A stretch of DNA of 50,618 bases from Ettlia oleoabundans (lineage: Eukaryota > Chlorophyta > Chlorophyceae > Chlamydomonadales): assembly GCA_019693395.1 (NCBI GenBank), contig JAAMXP010000158.1, forward strand, positions 1 through 50,618, given 5' to 3'. Every line of letters begins with the position of its first letter. Within the stretch, counting starts at the first letter, position 1. The notes below the pieces were generated by a model. It was not told where the DNA came from. It saw nothing but the letters and a program-made list of their open reading frames with translations, and did not search any database. Position numbers and translations under genes: made by a program. Below are positions 12,408 through 22,864 of the stretch, piece by piece.

Positions 12408-15020
12408 TTTCTATTTGCTTTTTGATGCATGTTTTACCTCCCTGCTGCCCGACCTACCATGCCATTCCATGCTGTGCCATGCAGCAACTGGCAGGGTGGC
12501 GTCGTTGCGCTAAGGGCTGTGGATCTGGCACCAGCCCTGCTGCCTCCCGTGCCCCCTGGCGCCCCGCAGCGCGTGCCGCCCAGCGAGGTCCTGCTGTGCA
12601 CAGCGCGCCCCCTCTTCCTAGCTACCAGCCCCACATCCACTCGCCTTGTCTGGCATGGCGGCACTCGGGAGCTGGGGCTGTGCGATGCCGCCACCGCCAC
12701 CGCAGAGGATGGCAGCGAGGAGGATTGCTTCTATGCAAACCCGGTGCCCTGCGGCAGCCAGGTGGGTGGTTTGTTTGGCATATGCGAATGCAAAGATGGA
12801 GATGTTTGCTGGGGTACGGACCAGTTCGACAGCCTTGGCCACGTTTGGGGCTGCATATTGCTCAGCTTGGAAACTCCATTGATCCTGCACCTCGTGTATC
12901 AACTGACACACTCATGCCCCTCATGTTTCCACCTAACACACCCTGCCTGCCAGCAGGCCCCCCAATGGATAGTTGATGCCAACGGCGCCGACTGGCTGCT
13001 GATGCCGGTGATGCACCCACAGCCAGCAGATGGAGAGGCGGGCTGCCTGGTGCTGGCTCCGCTGGCAGGCATTGCGCAGGCGTTGGAGGCGGAGGGAAGC
13101 CGCCTATCCCCCTCCCTGCTCCTTAGCATCAGCCAGCAGGTGCGGATTGAGTGGCAGCCAAGGACCCAGGGCCCCCCCGCCAGCTCAGGTTCAACTTGTT
13201 ACGCAGCTTATGCCTGTATTGCTTGCAAGGTTCCAAGAGTCGTCGCTGTGCCATTAAAGGTGTATCATGTGCTTATAGCAGTGCTAGCAGGTCATGGCAT
13301 TCATACTCAATAGTTCACCGTATTGCCCGGTTCGTGTGTCGTTTCGCTTACTGCCTCCTGAGCGGGTGCCGGCAAATGTCTTCTCTTACAGGTGGCCCCT
13401 TTCAGCAGCTCACGTGACATTTTGTATGCTGCCGTCCCTGATGGAGCCGCCATGGTTGCCTGGTGCGACCGTGGTCAACTGCACATCTGCTATCGAGCCA
13501 GCGGCGCAATCCACCAGATCTACCCACCTCCCCACCCGCAGCCACCCCAGCAGCATGGGCAGCAGGGTTCACAGGGGCAGGGGCCAGAGGAGCGGCAGCA
13601 AAATGGTGGTCGAAGTGGAGGTGGCGGTATGCCGGGGCAGTGGCTGGGCGGTACTGTGCTGGCAGTGCAGTGGAGCCCAGACGGGCGGCGCCTGCTCTTC
13701 CTAGTGCGGCGAGGAGGTCCGGGACGTGAGTAGTTATCACCCTTGTAGCTTCCAACAGGTCGCAGTAAGCTCGTTTGGCAAGGGGCTGCCCCAAGAAGCA
13801 GGAGCTGCCCTTCATTATTTTTGACTTGTCGGCATGCCCACTGCCTGCCCAACTGCGTGCCTGTTGGGTTGCCGCCTCAGCAGCCCTGCATGGTGGGGGT
13901 GCCCTCCAAACCGCCCTCCTGCTGCGAACCAGACCGCCCTCCTGCTGCGAATGCCACATGCAGCCCTAGTTACTTTGTCCAAGAACCCGCGCTTCCGCTG
14001 GGTGGTGTATGATGCGCCGACGGTGCCACCGCCACTGGCCGCCCCCGAGACGGCTGCGCCCGGCTGGCTGGGCACCCTCACCTTCTGCCATGCATTCAAC
14101 CCCACGCTAGAGTTTCTTGACAGGTACGGCAGCGTTGTGCAATTGTTTGGGAAATACTTTGATACATTATCAAACTCAAGTAGACTTTCTATCCCGTGCA
14201 ACTGTTGCATTAGTCATCGACCTTGCACGAGTCGGTTGAGTATTGCTACTGCCCAACCTCCGAACAAGCGATTGGCAGCAGCAGTTACCACCCACTGCAA
14301 GGCTCAGACGTGCAAGCTGGCCAGGTGGCAAGCCTGCATTGGTCAACTGCTGTGCCAGTACCACATCATGACATCATCGCCATCAACAATCCCCATAACC
14401 AGCTCTCCAAGATTTGAACCGATACATTACCATTGGAACAACATCAGCATCTCCCCACCTGTGGCAACATCACTTCTCCATACAGATACCTGCCCTTCTT
14501 CGACCAGTACTCGCGCAGCATGCGGCTTTGGGACCCCACAAGCCGTGCCTTCTGTTTCGCCTCCCGCGGCAGGCCCTCAGGTCTGACCAACTGCCTGGCC
14601 TGGCAGCCAGCTGGTGGGCCAGCGGTAAAACACTATGCCGGGAGATACACACCAAGCCAGCTGATGTGCTGGGGGCCAGCACACCAGGCAGGGTCAAATG
14701 TAGCATGCATTCCTCGTAATGCGTGTTTCCCTTGTACGCTTCAGTTGGTCGGCCTGCTAGCCAAACTGTGAATGCAAATGATGGCTTTCTAAGGAAACCC
14801 TGAGCATATTGGGCCCGTCCGCCACCCTGCAGTGCCCGAGATATCTGACGACCCCAACATCAGCGTGCAGCAGGTGCCCCCAACATCAGAGCAGCCCAGC
14901 GGCAGCCCAAAGGCCGCTAGTATGGTAGGCAGCAGCCGGCTGGCGTCGCTGGCCATGGTGGAAGCACCTGCCCCGGTGTGGCTGGGCCCAGGCAACATGG
15001 CATCCTGGAGCTGGCAGTAA
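11400..15020 (+). CDS. F-box protein with C-terminal beta-propeller
   Basis: Exons: 11400-11480, 11634-11739, 11840-12257, 12485-12761, 12957-13139, 13392-13725, 13964-14123, 14486-14613, 14833-15020, about 624 residues. Residues 5-50 read as an F-box: LDAAVLSTVFSRLPGNSL, then VCAQ|VSRIWRSVAYSETLW, interrupted by a phase-0 intron. Exon 3 continues with HRRYFAWRWPLLRRP and passes into repeated blade-like segments: QQAALSPVGGLLAFSEM, VLAVQWSPDGRRLLFLV, FFDQYSRSMRLWDP and a tail ending GNMASWSWQ. The WSPDGRRLLFL type is typical of TolB/PD40-like propellers. F-box proteins normally bind SKP1 in an SCF ubiquitin ligase while the propeller binds substrate; that role is inference. A NAGNAG acceptor (cagcag, 12951-12956) makes one Gln optional before exon 5. 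The long open frame through 12429-13313 is intron read-through. Confidence 0.72.
12337..12407 (+). repeat. (GCTT)n microsatellite
   Basis: About 17 copies of a GCTT tetranucleotide with one interruption near 12360, inside the intron between exons 3 and 4 of the F-box gene, about 80 bp upstream of the acceptor. It makes the acceptor side strongly pyrimidine/G-patterned. Probably length-polymorphic. Confidence 0.95.
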
Positions 15021-15349
15021 CGCCTGCTGCTTGACGCCCAGTTCAGCTGGCAGTGAACCGGCTGGTTGAAACCCCTGCCGAGCTGGCAGCCTTGACCACT
15101 TACAGTAGGTCCCACAAATGAGCACGCTGCTTGTTTCACAACTTGCGTGCATGCCTGCCTTGCGACTCTACCCTACTGCCATCAACCAAGCCTTTCTCAG
15201 CCGGCATGTAACCACCACACCAATGATGCCTTTTGGCAGCTACAGCAGGCTGCATGATCTCAACCATCCCCAGCCACACCAGAGCTTCCTTACAGGGGCA
15301 ACAAAGCAGTCCCATCCACATCTGGCCGCTAATTGTCCTGGGCTTCGCC
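15021..15349. other. Convergent intergenic region
   Basis: 3' flanks of the F-box gene (plus) and SPF27 gene (minus). TGTAA, the usual chlorophyte polyadenylation signal, occurs on the plus strand at 15207-15211, and its complement TTACA occurs at 15290-15294 (56 bp past the SPF27 stop) and 15100-15104. Confidence 0.5.
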
Positions 15350-17006
15350 TCACTCTTGCATGCCGTCTGCTGCTGCTGCCCCCTCCTCTCCCTGCTGCTC
15401 CTGCTGCTGCTCCCCTTGCTGCTGCTGCTGCTCGCCAGCCTTGTCACGCGGCAGTGCATCGCGCATCGCCGCCACCTCTGCTTCTAGCCCCCGGCATGCC
15501 GCCTCAATCTCAGCATTCTTGTACACCATCCCCAGGTACTCGCTCTCCAGCTGGCCCAGCTCAGCCCCCGCCGCCTGCTGCTGCAGCTTGCGCTCGCGGT
15601 TGAGGTCGTCCACTTGGCGCCTCACCGCCGCCAGCTGCTCCTGCAGGCGAGCCACAAATGAGGACAGCTCCTCGTTGTGCATGCGCCAGGCATCGGGACC
15701 AAACTTCAGCAGCAACTCCAGGTTGAGCAGCCTGCATAAAAAGAGGAGGATGCGAGTAACTCAGATGAATGGACAGGAACAGAGTGGGAGGGGCAAGGGA
15801 GGGGTGGAAAGCATGTTCTCATTTGCCACAGAGTGTGCAACAGCAGGCCGCGGCCAACCCGACCCTGCTGACGTGACAATTTTTGCTTCCCCAGCAGCAC
15901 AACTTGGCCCTAACCACCCTTGCCTTCTGTATTGGTGCCACGGCTGCACATATAGGCATCCCCAGCGTGCCCAACTGAGTAGCAAAGAACCCACCCACCC
16001 CCAATCTCTCCCACACCCGCCCACCTGTTGTATTGGTGCTCCAGCTGGGCATGCGCGTTGTTCAGAGCGGCGCGCCAGGATGCATAGTCGTTGCGCTTGC
16101 TGGGGTGAGGGGGGTCCAGGTTGTACCGCGAGGTGTCCATGGCCTACAATACAGGCAGTACAGATGGCAGGGTAGCAAGCCGGGGAAGCGGCATAAGCAA
16201 ACAGAGCAGGAGTGTGAACAAGCTGGTGACGAAAGGCACCACAAGCATAGACCAGGCACTTGCGAGGATTCAGAACATGAAGATGGGAGGCGACCCCAGG
16301 TCGATTGAGAGGGGCTAAAGCCAAGCAATCAAATTTGCAGTCATCACTATTTGCTAGATCACTTCAACTCCGTCAAACGCAACTGAATGGCAGCGCAGCA
16401 GCACGAGGACTCCTTGAATCGGCGGATAACAGTGCAGCAGAGGGAGCAAACCGTGTCGCTGGCCGCTCACCTGCATGCCCTCCCCTGCTGCCACGCGCGC
16501 CATCTCCTTCTCCAAAAGCTCGTTGCCCTGCAGCTTGACAGGAGCAAGTGGGAATCTGGTAGACAGCAGCACCTTCACTGGGGTGAGATGAGCTATGCAT
16601 GCGAAACCGTTGAAAAAAGGAGCAGCAGCCAGTCCCTCACCTTGAACCGCGACTCAGGCAGCGGATCCATATCGTCAAGATAATCTGAAGGCCTCTTGCT
16701 GCTACCACGCATCTGCACGCCAGTCCATATTAAAGGCAGCAGATGTGGGGGTGCCCAAGACATAAGGACGGCTGCCAGTGTCACCGACCAGGCGGGCGGG
16801 AGGCAGGGCAGAACAACGTGGCATTGTAGGGCAATTGAGATGGCGCCGCGCATACGCACCTCCTCTTCGATCAGCTTGTCCACAGCCTGTTTTTCCGCGG
16901 GCGTGAGGCTGTCGACATAGGGCAGCGAGTCGATGAGGTGCTGGTTGCGTCGCCAGCCCTTTTGCTCGCCATGTGCTGCCGCTGTGAGTGCAAGGGGCTG
17001 TGTCAT
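15350..17006 (-). CDS. SPF27: Pre-mRNA-splicing factor SPF27 (BCAS2/MOS4 family)
   Basis: Exons: 17006-16860, 16712-16641, 16527-16471, 16143-16025, 15731-15350, about 258 residues (human BCAS2 is about 225). SPF27 is a core subunit of the Prp19/NineTeen complex that activates the spliceosome. Landmarks: IDSLPYVDSLTPAEKQAVDK at the N-terminus, RPSDYLDDMDP, MDTSRYNLDPP, then the C-terminal coiled coil NLELLLKFGPDAWR, VDDLNRERKLQQQAAGAEL, SEYLGMVYKNAEIEAAC. The order and spacing match the family. The tail is Gln/Glu-rich (runs of five Gln) and likely disordered, beyond the conserved coiled coil. The ATG lies only 274 bp from the divergent gene at 17281, so a shared promoter is likely. Confidence 0.9.
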
Positions 17007-17280
17007 CGCGTGTTGCTGCTATGTAAGGAAGGGAGAGAACACTTGGAGGCTGTAAACAACCTGATGAAGGTTCTCGGGGGTAAATAATTTTTAAGAAGGT
17101 TGATGGTTGTGATGTCGTTGTGCCGCACGTGTTTCAAGTTGTCCAACAGCGCCCAGCAATACATGCAGCAGGTACCGTGGGAGGACACTATTCTCCCGCC
17201 CGATTGGCAATTTGGAAGCGTCTTGTAAGCACGTCGTTGGTGTAAACACGATCGATTACGCCCTCCGCGACCCCTCCGAC

Positions 17281-18080
17281 ATGGCTCCCGAGTCAAAGAG
17301 GTCCAAAGGCGGCGACAGGGCGGGATTTCTGAACGTTGCGCGCTCCGCGGCAATCTCCGAAACCATCAAGAAGGAGGAGAGGTGATGGAAAGCTTAGTCA
17401 AGGCGCATGTCGTGGCAGATTGCGAGGTTGCCGCCCATACTTCTCCAGGCTGCAAGGCCTGTCGACCTCCCGTACTCATGCATTTTGCCTGGTGCGCCAT
17501 TGTATGCAGGGTCCTCCACCAAATGCTGCAGACGCAGATTGAGCTGGGGCGAATCGTGCTGCCAGAGGTGGACGACGCGCAGCAACCCGGCACATCCACA
17601 GCAGCACACAGCTGCGCAGCCGATATTGCTGCAGATCCCAGCACCGTGGACAGGAAGGTTGCCTGGCTGCTGGAGGCGCACCGAGTCACAGGCGAGCCAC
17701 TGCTTTGGGGCGGTACGCCGGCAGGCATAGCAGCGCCAGGGAGCAAGGAGGCGCAGCAGGCGGCCATTGATGGCGGCAGTGCTGCAATCGAGGATGAAGA
17801 ACAATGTGAGTCGGCAATGCGGGAGCAGATGCGGGGCATCAGCCGCACCCTTTGGAGCGTGGTGGCTTCTGGAACCAGCTCAGGCACAGGCAGCTACACC
17901 AGCCGCACTAAGACAGACTATCAGTACTCCCAGGAGGCAGTTGAGGAGATGAAAACCAGTGGGGAGCTGACAAGCGAGCACCACCGCCGGCGGGATGCCC
18001 ACTCGGCCTACATGGAGGGCTCTGCTCGCGATGCTGTGCTGCGACGCAGTGCGGCGGCCAAGCCGCCGAGTGGGGCTTGA
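17281..18080 (+). CDS. Hypothetical protein, charged and partly helical
   Basis: Two exons, 17281-17381 and 17510-18080, join in phase 2 to give about 223 residues. The basic N-terminus (MAPESKRSKGGDRAGF) is followed by an amphipathic helix (AAISETIKKEERVLHQMLQT), a low-complexity Ala/Gly middle, EDEEQCESAMREQMRGISRTLWS and a charged C-terminus with many Arg and Ser. No signal peptide, membrane segment or known catalytic motif is visible. I do not recognise the family. The gene is real on three grounds: long open frame, clean GT-AG junction, and amino-acid composition unlike the other frames. A TGTAA motif lies at 18198-18202, 118 bp after the stop. Confidence 0.7.
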
Positions 18081-18502
18081 GTGTGTGGCAGAGAGGCGAC
18101 AAGTCACATTCGGCTGCTACGCAGCGCGTCCCTTGTTTGTGAGATTGGTTCATCAAGTGACTAACAGTAACAATGCTGAAGGGCTGCAATTGTGGTTTGT
18201 AAATAACTTAGCAGTGGTGACACACAGGAGGAGCAGGTGGGGAACAAGCAAAAGTGGAGTTTAGCAGCAGAAGAAGCACGGAGGTATAAGCACAGCGAGG
18301 CAGCAGAAAGAAAAGATGCACTTGGTACAGACCGGTACCAGGCGGCAGAGGGCACAATCAAAGACCAGGACAGATCATATGTCGGCAACAATGTTTGGAC
18401 CAGCATGTCATGTTTCGCCGCTACAAACCTTGACTTTAAAAAAGCGGCGGCTGCACTTGTTCATACCCGTGCAGAGCAGTGGACCATGCATCTCTCTCTG
18501 GC
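18081..18502. other. Convergent intergenic region
   Basis: 3' flanks of the hypothetical gene (plus) and the calcineurin-B-like gene (minus). Contains the TGTAA at 18198-18202 and a purine-rich, AT-richer tract at about 18220-18400. No gene seen. Confidence 0.45.
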
Positions 18503-19450
18503 TCAGAAGTCAAGGGCCTTGTTCCTCTCTGTGCTGGAGGCTGACAGCAGCGCCCTGAACTCCTCATACGACAGCTGGCCGTCGCCATCTGCATCAAAAG
18601 CCGCCACCGTGCTGCCTGCAATCTGCTCTAGCTGAGCCGGCGACAGCCCACGCTTGTTAGTCTGTTGCAGCTGGCGTAGCATATCTTGCCGCGTCACGAA
18701 TCCGTCGTCATCGACGTCATAAATGCGGAAGGCAACTGCATGTGGGGCAAGCGGGCAAGGAGCATGCAGGGGACAACGTTGTGAAGGTGCATACGTGAGC
18801 AGACAGGGTCCGTGTCAGGCTTTTATTGCACCTCACACCCTTCCTCCTGCACATTCCTCCCATGTGACGTTCCCGCTTTGCTCCTGCATCCTGCTCGTCT
18901 TTGCGGCTAGCCACTCCATGCTGTCTGGCAGTTGCATGCCTCGCTTGCCACTGCCCCACCCGCCACCTAAACTATGTCTCACATTGGAAGCGTGCCTCCT
19001 CATTTGCCAGTGCTGTAAGGGAGTCCAGCAGCGACCGCAGGTCCCGTGCATTCATGTATCCATCACCATCTTGATCGTACATCTCGAAAATTCGTGGAAG
19101 GAAGGGGTTGCCTGCCAGCTCTGGGATCATCTGGAAGTCGGAGCGAGCAAGCTCCTTTTCGCCCCGCCCCAGGCGCTTCAGCCTGAGTGCGACGGATGGT
19201 CGGAACAGCAATGGAAACGCTTCAACAAGCTCAGCAGCATGTACAAGCCAGGTTGGCAGGCCCCAGAAGCATGCTAGGCATATTGCTGCAGGCCCCCAAC
19301 CAGTAGGGCTTCAAGCAAGGGGCCAACGGACCCCCACCTGCCGCCAGCTGCCGCGAGTGGCGCAAATCCGCGTTACCTGCGCTCCATGCGCTCCAGCTCC
19401 GCCTTACTGAGCCCGGCGCTGCGATTGTCCAAGCTCTGCAGGTTGCCCAT
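18503..19450 (-). CDS. CNB: Calcineurin-B-like EF-hand protein, myristoylated
   Basis: Exons: 19450-19377, 19182-18983, 18735-18503, 168 residues, the size of calcineurin B (170). It starts MGNLQS, a good N-myristoylation signal (Gly2, Ser6). Three canonical EF-hand loops are visible: YDQDGDGYMNARDL, YDVDDDGFVTRQDM and FDADGDGQLSYEEF. The region matching the first EF-hand (RLGRGEKELARSDF) has lost the Ca-binding residues. DFQMIPELAGNPFLPRIF aligns with the calcineurin B segment after EF1, and FAFRIYDVD with its central FAFRIYD block. The expected role is regulation of a PP2B-type phosphatase by calcium. Other members of the superfamily (CBL, CIB, calcineurin homologous proteins) remain possible; CBLs are longer and usually have four EF-hands. 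Confidence 0.82.
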
Positions 19451-19898
19451 GGCGCTGCAGCACGAGCGACGCGGAACAGTAACTGCCAGGCTGGAAGGGC
19501 CCGCTTTTGTGAATGCTGCAGACTCAAAGACTGTACACAACCACTCGCGCAATTGCCAACGTTGGCCGACCTGGTTCTGCCCAGTAATAGCGACTGCCGA
19601 GTTGGCAGGCAGAACATCTGCAGTACGCAACTGGAAGTGTGGAAAACCGAGCACATTCGCTCTTTCGCTCACCCTCCAATAGCAGAAGTACCACTATTGT
19701 ATACTGGTCAGCGCACATCAGCGAGGGCACCGCATCGCTGCCTTTTGCCCCAATCCTGGTTTATGCGGGCTTCCAGGTTGCTCAATCTGCATTGCAACAT
19801 ATCTGCTTCACGTAGCTAAAGCTCCCTTGCCCTCTCAATTAGGGCCACCGCTGCTGGCTGCCACCTGCGGTAAGCGGCAGACGCTGTAGCAAAGACAA
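19451..19898. promoter_or_regulatory. Divergent intergenic region
   Basis: 448 bp between the ATGs of the calcineurin-B-like gene (minus) and the Mpv17-family gene (plus); both 5' regions must be here. No clear motif seen. Confidence 0.45.
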
Positions 19899-21350
19899 AT
19901 GGCCGGCATATTCAGGCGAGCCTTTCAAGCCTACTCAAACCAGCTCACCCAGCATCCATGGCGCACACAAGTTGTATCTACCGGGATCTTGTGGTGCGCT
20001 CTTCCATGCTGTGTGCCCACGTCGGAGCTGCATTTCCGGGTTGGATTCTGGCGTCCAGAGTTCTCCATACTTGGCAGCCTGCACTCTATCCATAGCTCAT
20101 ACGTTTGCTGCCTTGATTGAGTATCCACATGTTGATTATTATGGAAACTCTGCTCGCTATGTCGCTGATGCTCAGGGCTGCTGGGGATGCGCTGGCACAG
20201 CGTGTGGAAAAGCGACCCTTCGACCTGCGGCGCAACCTGCTGACAGCGGCATATGGTAGCGCCTTCATTGGCCCTGTCGGGCACGCCTGGTACATGGGAT
20301 TGGACAGGGCAGCTAGAGCGATGCTCACTCCTGGCAGCTTGGCATTTGTGGGCAGCAAGGTGGGACACTTTGGTGGAGGGGTGCTGCTTGCATACACGTA
20401 GGAGCTGTGGCACAGAAAACCGCCGCCAATTCACAAAATGTGGTCGAGTGCTGAGCTGCAGCAGCTGCCGACCTTATGTTGTTTGCCAGCGCATATGCAC
20501 CGGCAACAAATCGTGTCGCACTGAGGCATGCAAGCCTGCCTGCATCTGTTGTCACTGCCTGCCACCCATGCCCTGCCCCCTTGCTGTAGGTGGTTGCAGA
20601 CACAGCCATCTTTGGGCCTGTGCATGTAGCAGGTGGGGGGCATCAACTCGATTATATGGCTGGCTAGCATGCCAGCGGGTTCTTGGTGGGTAGGTATAAA
20701 TGGTCAAGCTAGTGGGCCAAATGTTGTGCTGCCTTGCTGCCCCACTTCGCTGCCGTCTCTGTGCAGGTTACTTTACGCATATGACACTTTGCGAGGGCGG
20801 CACATTGGCTGACGTGCGTTTCAAGCTGCAGCGGGATTTTTGGCCCACATTCAGCGCTGAACTGACCGTGTGGCCGGTGGTGCAGGTGCGTGCAAGAAGC
20901 CCACCCATGCACACCTTTCTGTGTGCCAAGTTTTCCAATCGCCCAGTGACCTCCGGGGCCCTTGGACCCCTCCTGTCTGCAGGCAGCCAACTTCAAGCTA
21001 GTGCCGGTACAGTACCAGCTGTTTGTGGTCAACCTCTTTACCATTTTGGGTAAGGCTGTTGCTGCTGCGTGCTTGCATGGTAGCAGCTCATCAACCAACA
21101 TGCAGGACGAGAGTTGGTGTGCTGCTTCTTCCACGCAGGCCGGTAGATAAGGCACAAACCATCGATGTTGTCATGCTGCTTCCCTTTCCACTGTGCAGAT
21201 AGTTGCTTTATGAGCTGGGCAAGGGCAAACGACGGCTGGTTTCAGCGGCTGTTCCCCGGCATGGCCGCAAAGCTGGGGATGCAGCCTGTGCTGCCGCCAA
21301 GTGGCATTAGGCATTCCAGCATGCCCACCATGGCCCAGAAGGAGAGCTGA
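19899..21350 (+). CDS. Mpv17/PMP22 family membrane protein
   Basis: Exons: 19899-19993, 20176-20359, 20590-20632 (43 nt), 20767-20885, 20983-21049, 21199-21350, 219 residues. The family comprises four-helix proteins of mitochondrial inner or peroxisomal membranes, proposed to form or regulate channels. Seen: AYSNQLTQHPWRTQVVSTG, GDALAQRVEKRPFDLRRN, GPVGHAWYMGLD, then the family signature VWPVVQAANFKLVPVQYQLF and FMSWARAND. All junctions keep phase. The C-terminal ~25 residues (PPSGIRHSSMPTMAQKES) extend beyond the conserved core. The N-terminus (MAGIFRRAFQAYS) has basic residues but no obvious cleavable presequence. Confidence 0.9.
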
Positions 21351-21598
21351 TGTTATTCAAACGCATCAGATGACTTAACGAGCACACTGACGCATCGAAT
21401 ACATTCTTGTATATCTTCACACTTAGTTCTTGCAGTAGTAGTGTGAAGTGTCCGCTTCCCACCCAACACGCACCGGCACTGCCGCGGGACAGCCCCTTGG
21501 TCTCCCTCCCGCCCCCTCAAGCAACAGTTTGATTGTTCCATTTGCAACGCTTGCAACAGTTCACCGTTCTTTCCGAGAACGTTCGGGCCACAGCGAGG

Positions 21599-22429
21599 AT
21601 GGGTGAGTCCGGTCAACATCATGCTTGCTGTTTCAACCAGCTGTACGCAGGTTCAGTGCGGATCGCACCGCGTGCACGGCTGCGCTAAGCGCGCGACACG
21701 ACGGGATGCTGGCCAACAGGCTGTCGCCGCCTCCGCCCTGATGGCGGCGGCCAGGGCTGTTTGGCCGCACTGCTCAGCTCCTGCCTTTCAATGGCACAAT
21801 AATGCTGTGTGACCCTCAAACCGCAGCGAACCCGGAGGGAAACCAGATATTCGTTGTGGTCAGGAAAGGGAAGGAGTACCCTCCCGCTTGCTGCGACGTG
21901 CGGTAAGTTCTGTGCTAGGAGCAGAGAGCGATGAGCCAGAACAGAGCAGCAAGACATTGTTCATATCAGGGATGGCAGACGCCGACTTGCGGTCATTTTG
22001 ACCACTTGCCTTGCAGGATTAAGTACGAGCAAACAATGTTGGATTTGAAGAAAGCCGCAGCCAGGTGCAACCACCGCTTGCCGCCTTTGCAAACCTTGCC
22101 TGACTGAATGTTGTTGTGTTCTTGAACAGATTATGGCAGTGGTTGTGTCGTGCTACTGCAGAGACACTGCGTATTCATCCGTCACTTAANNNNCCCCCCC
22201 CCCCCCCCCTCGCATTCCACGCAGCAAGCTCAAAGTGCCGCTAGACAAGCTGCTGCTGTTCTGGCAGGGCAAGGAGCTGACGCCGGCATACGACAGCCGC
22301 ACCCTCCTGGAACTCAACCTACACACAGGATTCTCCCTGCAAGGCTACGACCTTACCGAAGAGCCGGACTTCTGGCCGACTGTCATAGACACACCAGAGG
22401 GGAAGCGCATCAGCACCTGGCCCCAGTAA
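21599..22429 (+). CDS. Ubiquitin-like domain protein with a 4-nt first coding exon
   Basis: Exons: 21599-21602 (ATG plus G), 21827-21902, 22017-22064, 22225-22429, 110 residues, beginning MANPEGNQIFVVVRKGK. The body follows a beta-grasp pattern: RIKYEQTMLDLKKAAASKL, VPLDKLLLFWQGKELTP, SRTLLELNLHTGFSLQGYDL, comparable with ubiquitin's helix and the loop before beta 3, but without a C-terminal di-Gly. The end is PDFWPTVIDTPEGKRISTWP. A non-conjugated ubiquitin-like protein is therefore more likely than a modifier. The start is inferred: ATGG|GTGAGTCC has a perfect donor and the phase (G+CG = Ala) fits exactly. The third intron contains the N run. I know of plant and algal proteins of similar layout without assigned function. 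Confidence 0.78.
22190..22210. other. Assembly gap: 4 N followed by poly-C
   Basis: Four N followed by about 16 C in the last intron of the ubiquitin-like gene, just upstream of its acceptor. The N are gap or ambiguous bases, and the poly-C tract is probably an unresolved homopolymer, so true length here is unknown. Confidence 0.97.
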
Positions 22430-22864
22430 AGCCGGGGGGAGATTGGTGGTTGGGAATAATAACTGTGTCTGGATGGCTGCTTGATGCATTGTGGGGTTGC
22501 TGTGCAGCACTTGGGGTCCCATACACCTGTGATGTGGCTGCAAAGTGGCAGTATAGCCAGTGTTGTTACGAAATGACTCTGTTGATCTGTCGAAAGAAAA
22601 GGGAAGCTCATGGAGGGCTGGTCAGAGCAAACAAAAGCGGAGCAGCAGACAAGACAGCAGCATTAAACGAAATCAAGGCACATGGGCGGCTGAGGAGCAG
22701 CAACGCATGTGAAAGAATGGGGAAGTGCAATACTTGCAGCACAAAATAAAAGACAGACCACCGCCAACGGCCACCAGAAACGTAGCAGGGGTCAGCCCTC
22801 GAATGAAAGGACTCGGAATGCATAATGCTACACCACCATTCCTGCTGGAAACAAGTTTGCTACC
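22430..22864. other. Convergent intergenic region
   Basis: 3' flanks of the ubiquitin-like gene (plus) and the YebC gene (minus). A purine-rich stretch runs from about 22590 to 22740. No gene evident. Confidence 0.45.

Noticed and set aside
12429..13313. Plus-strand open frame of 294 codons read as one exon
   Set aside because: It reads through two introns of the F-box gene; GT-AG sites in matching phase flank the non-conserved parts.
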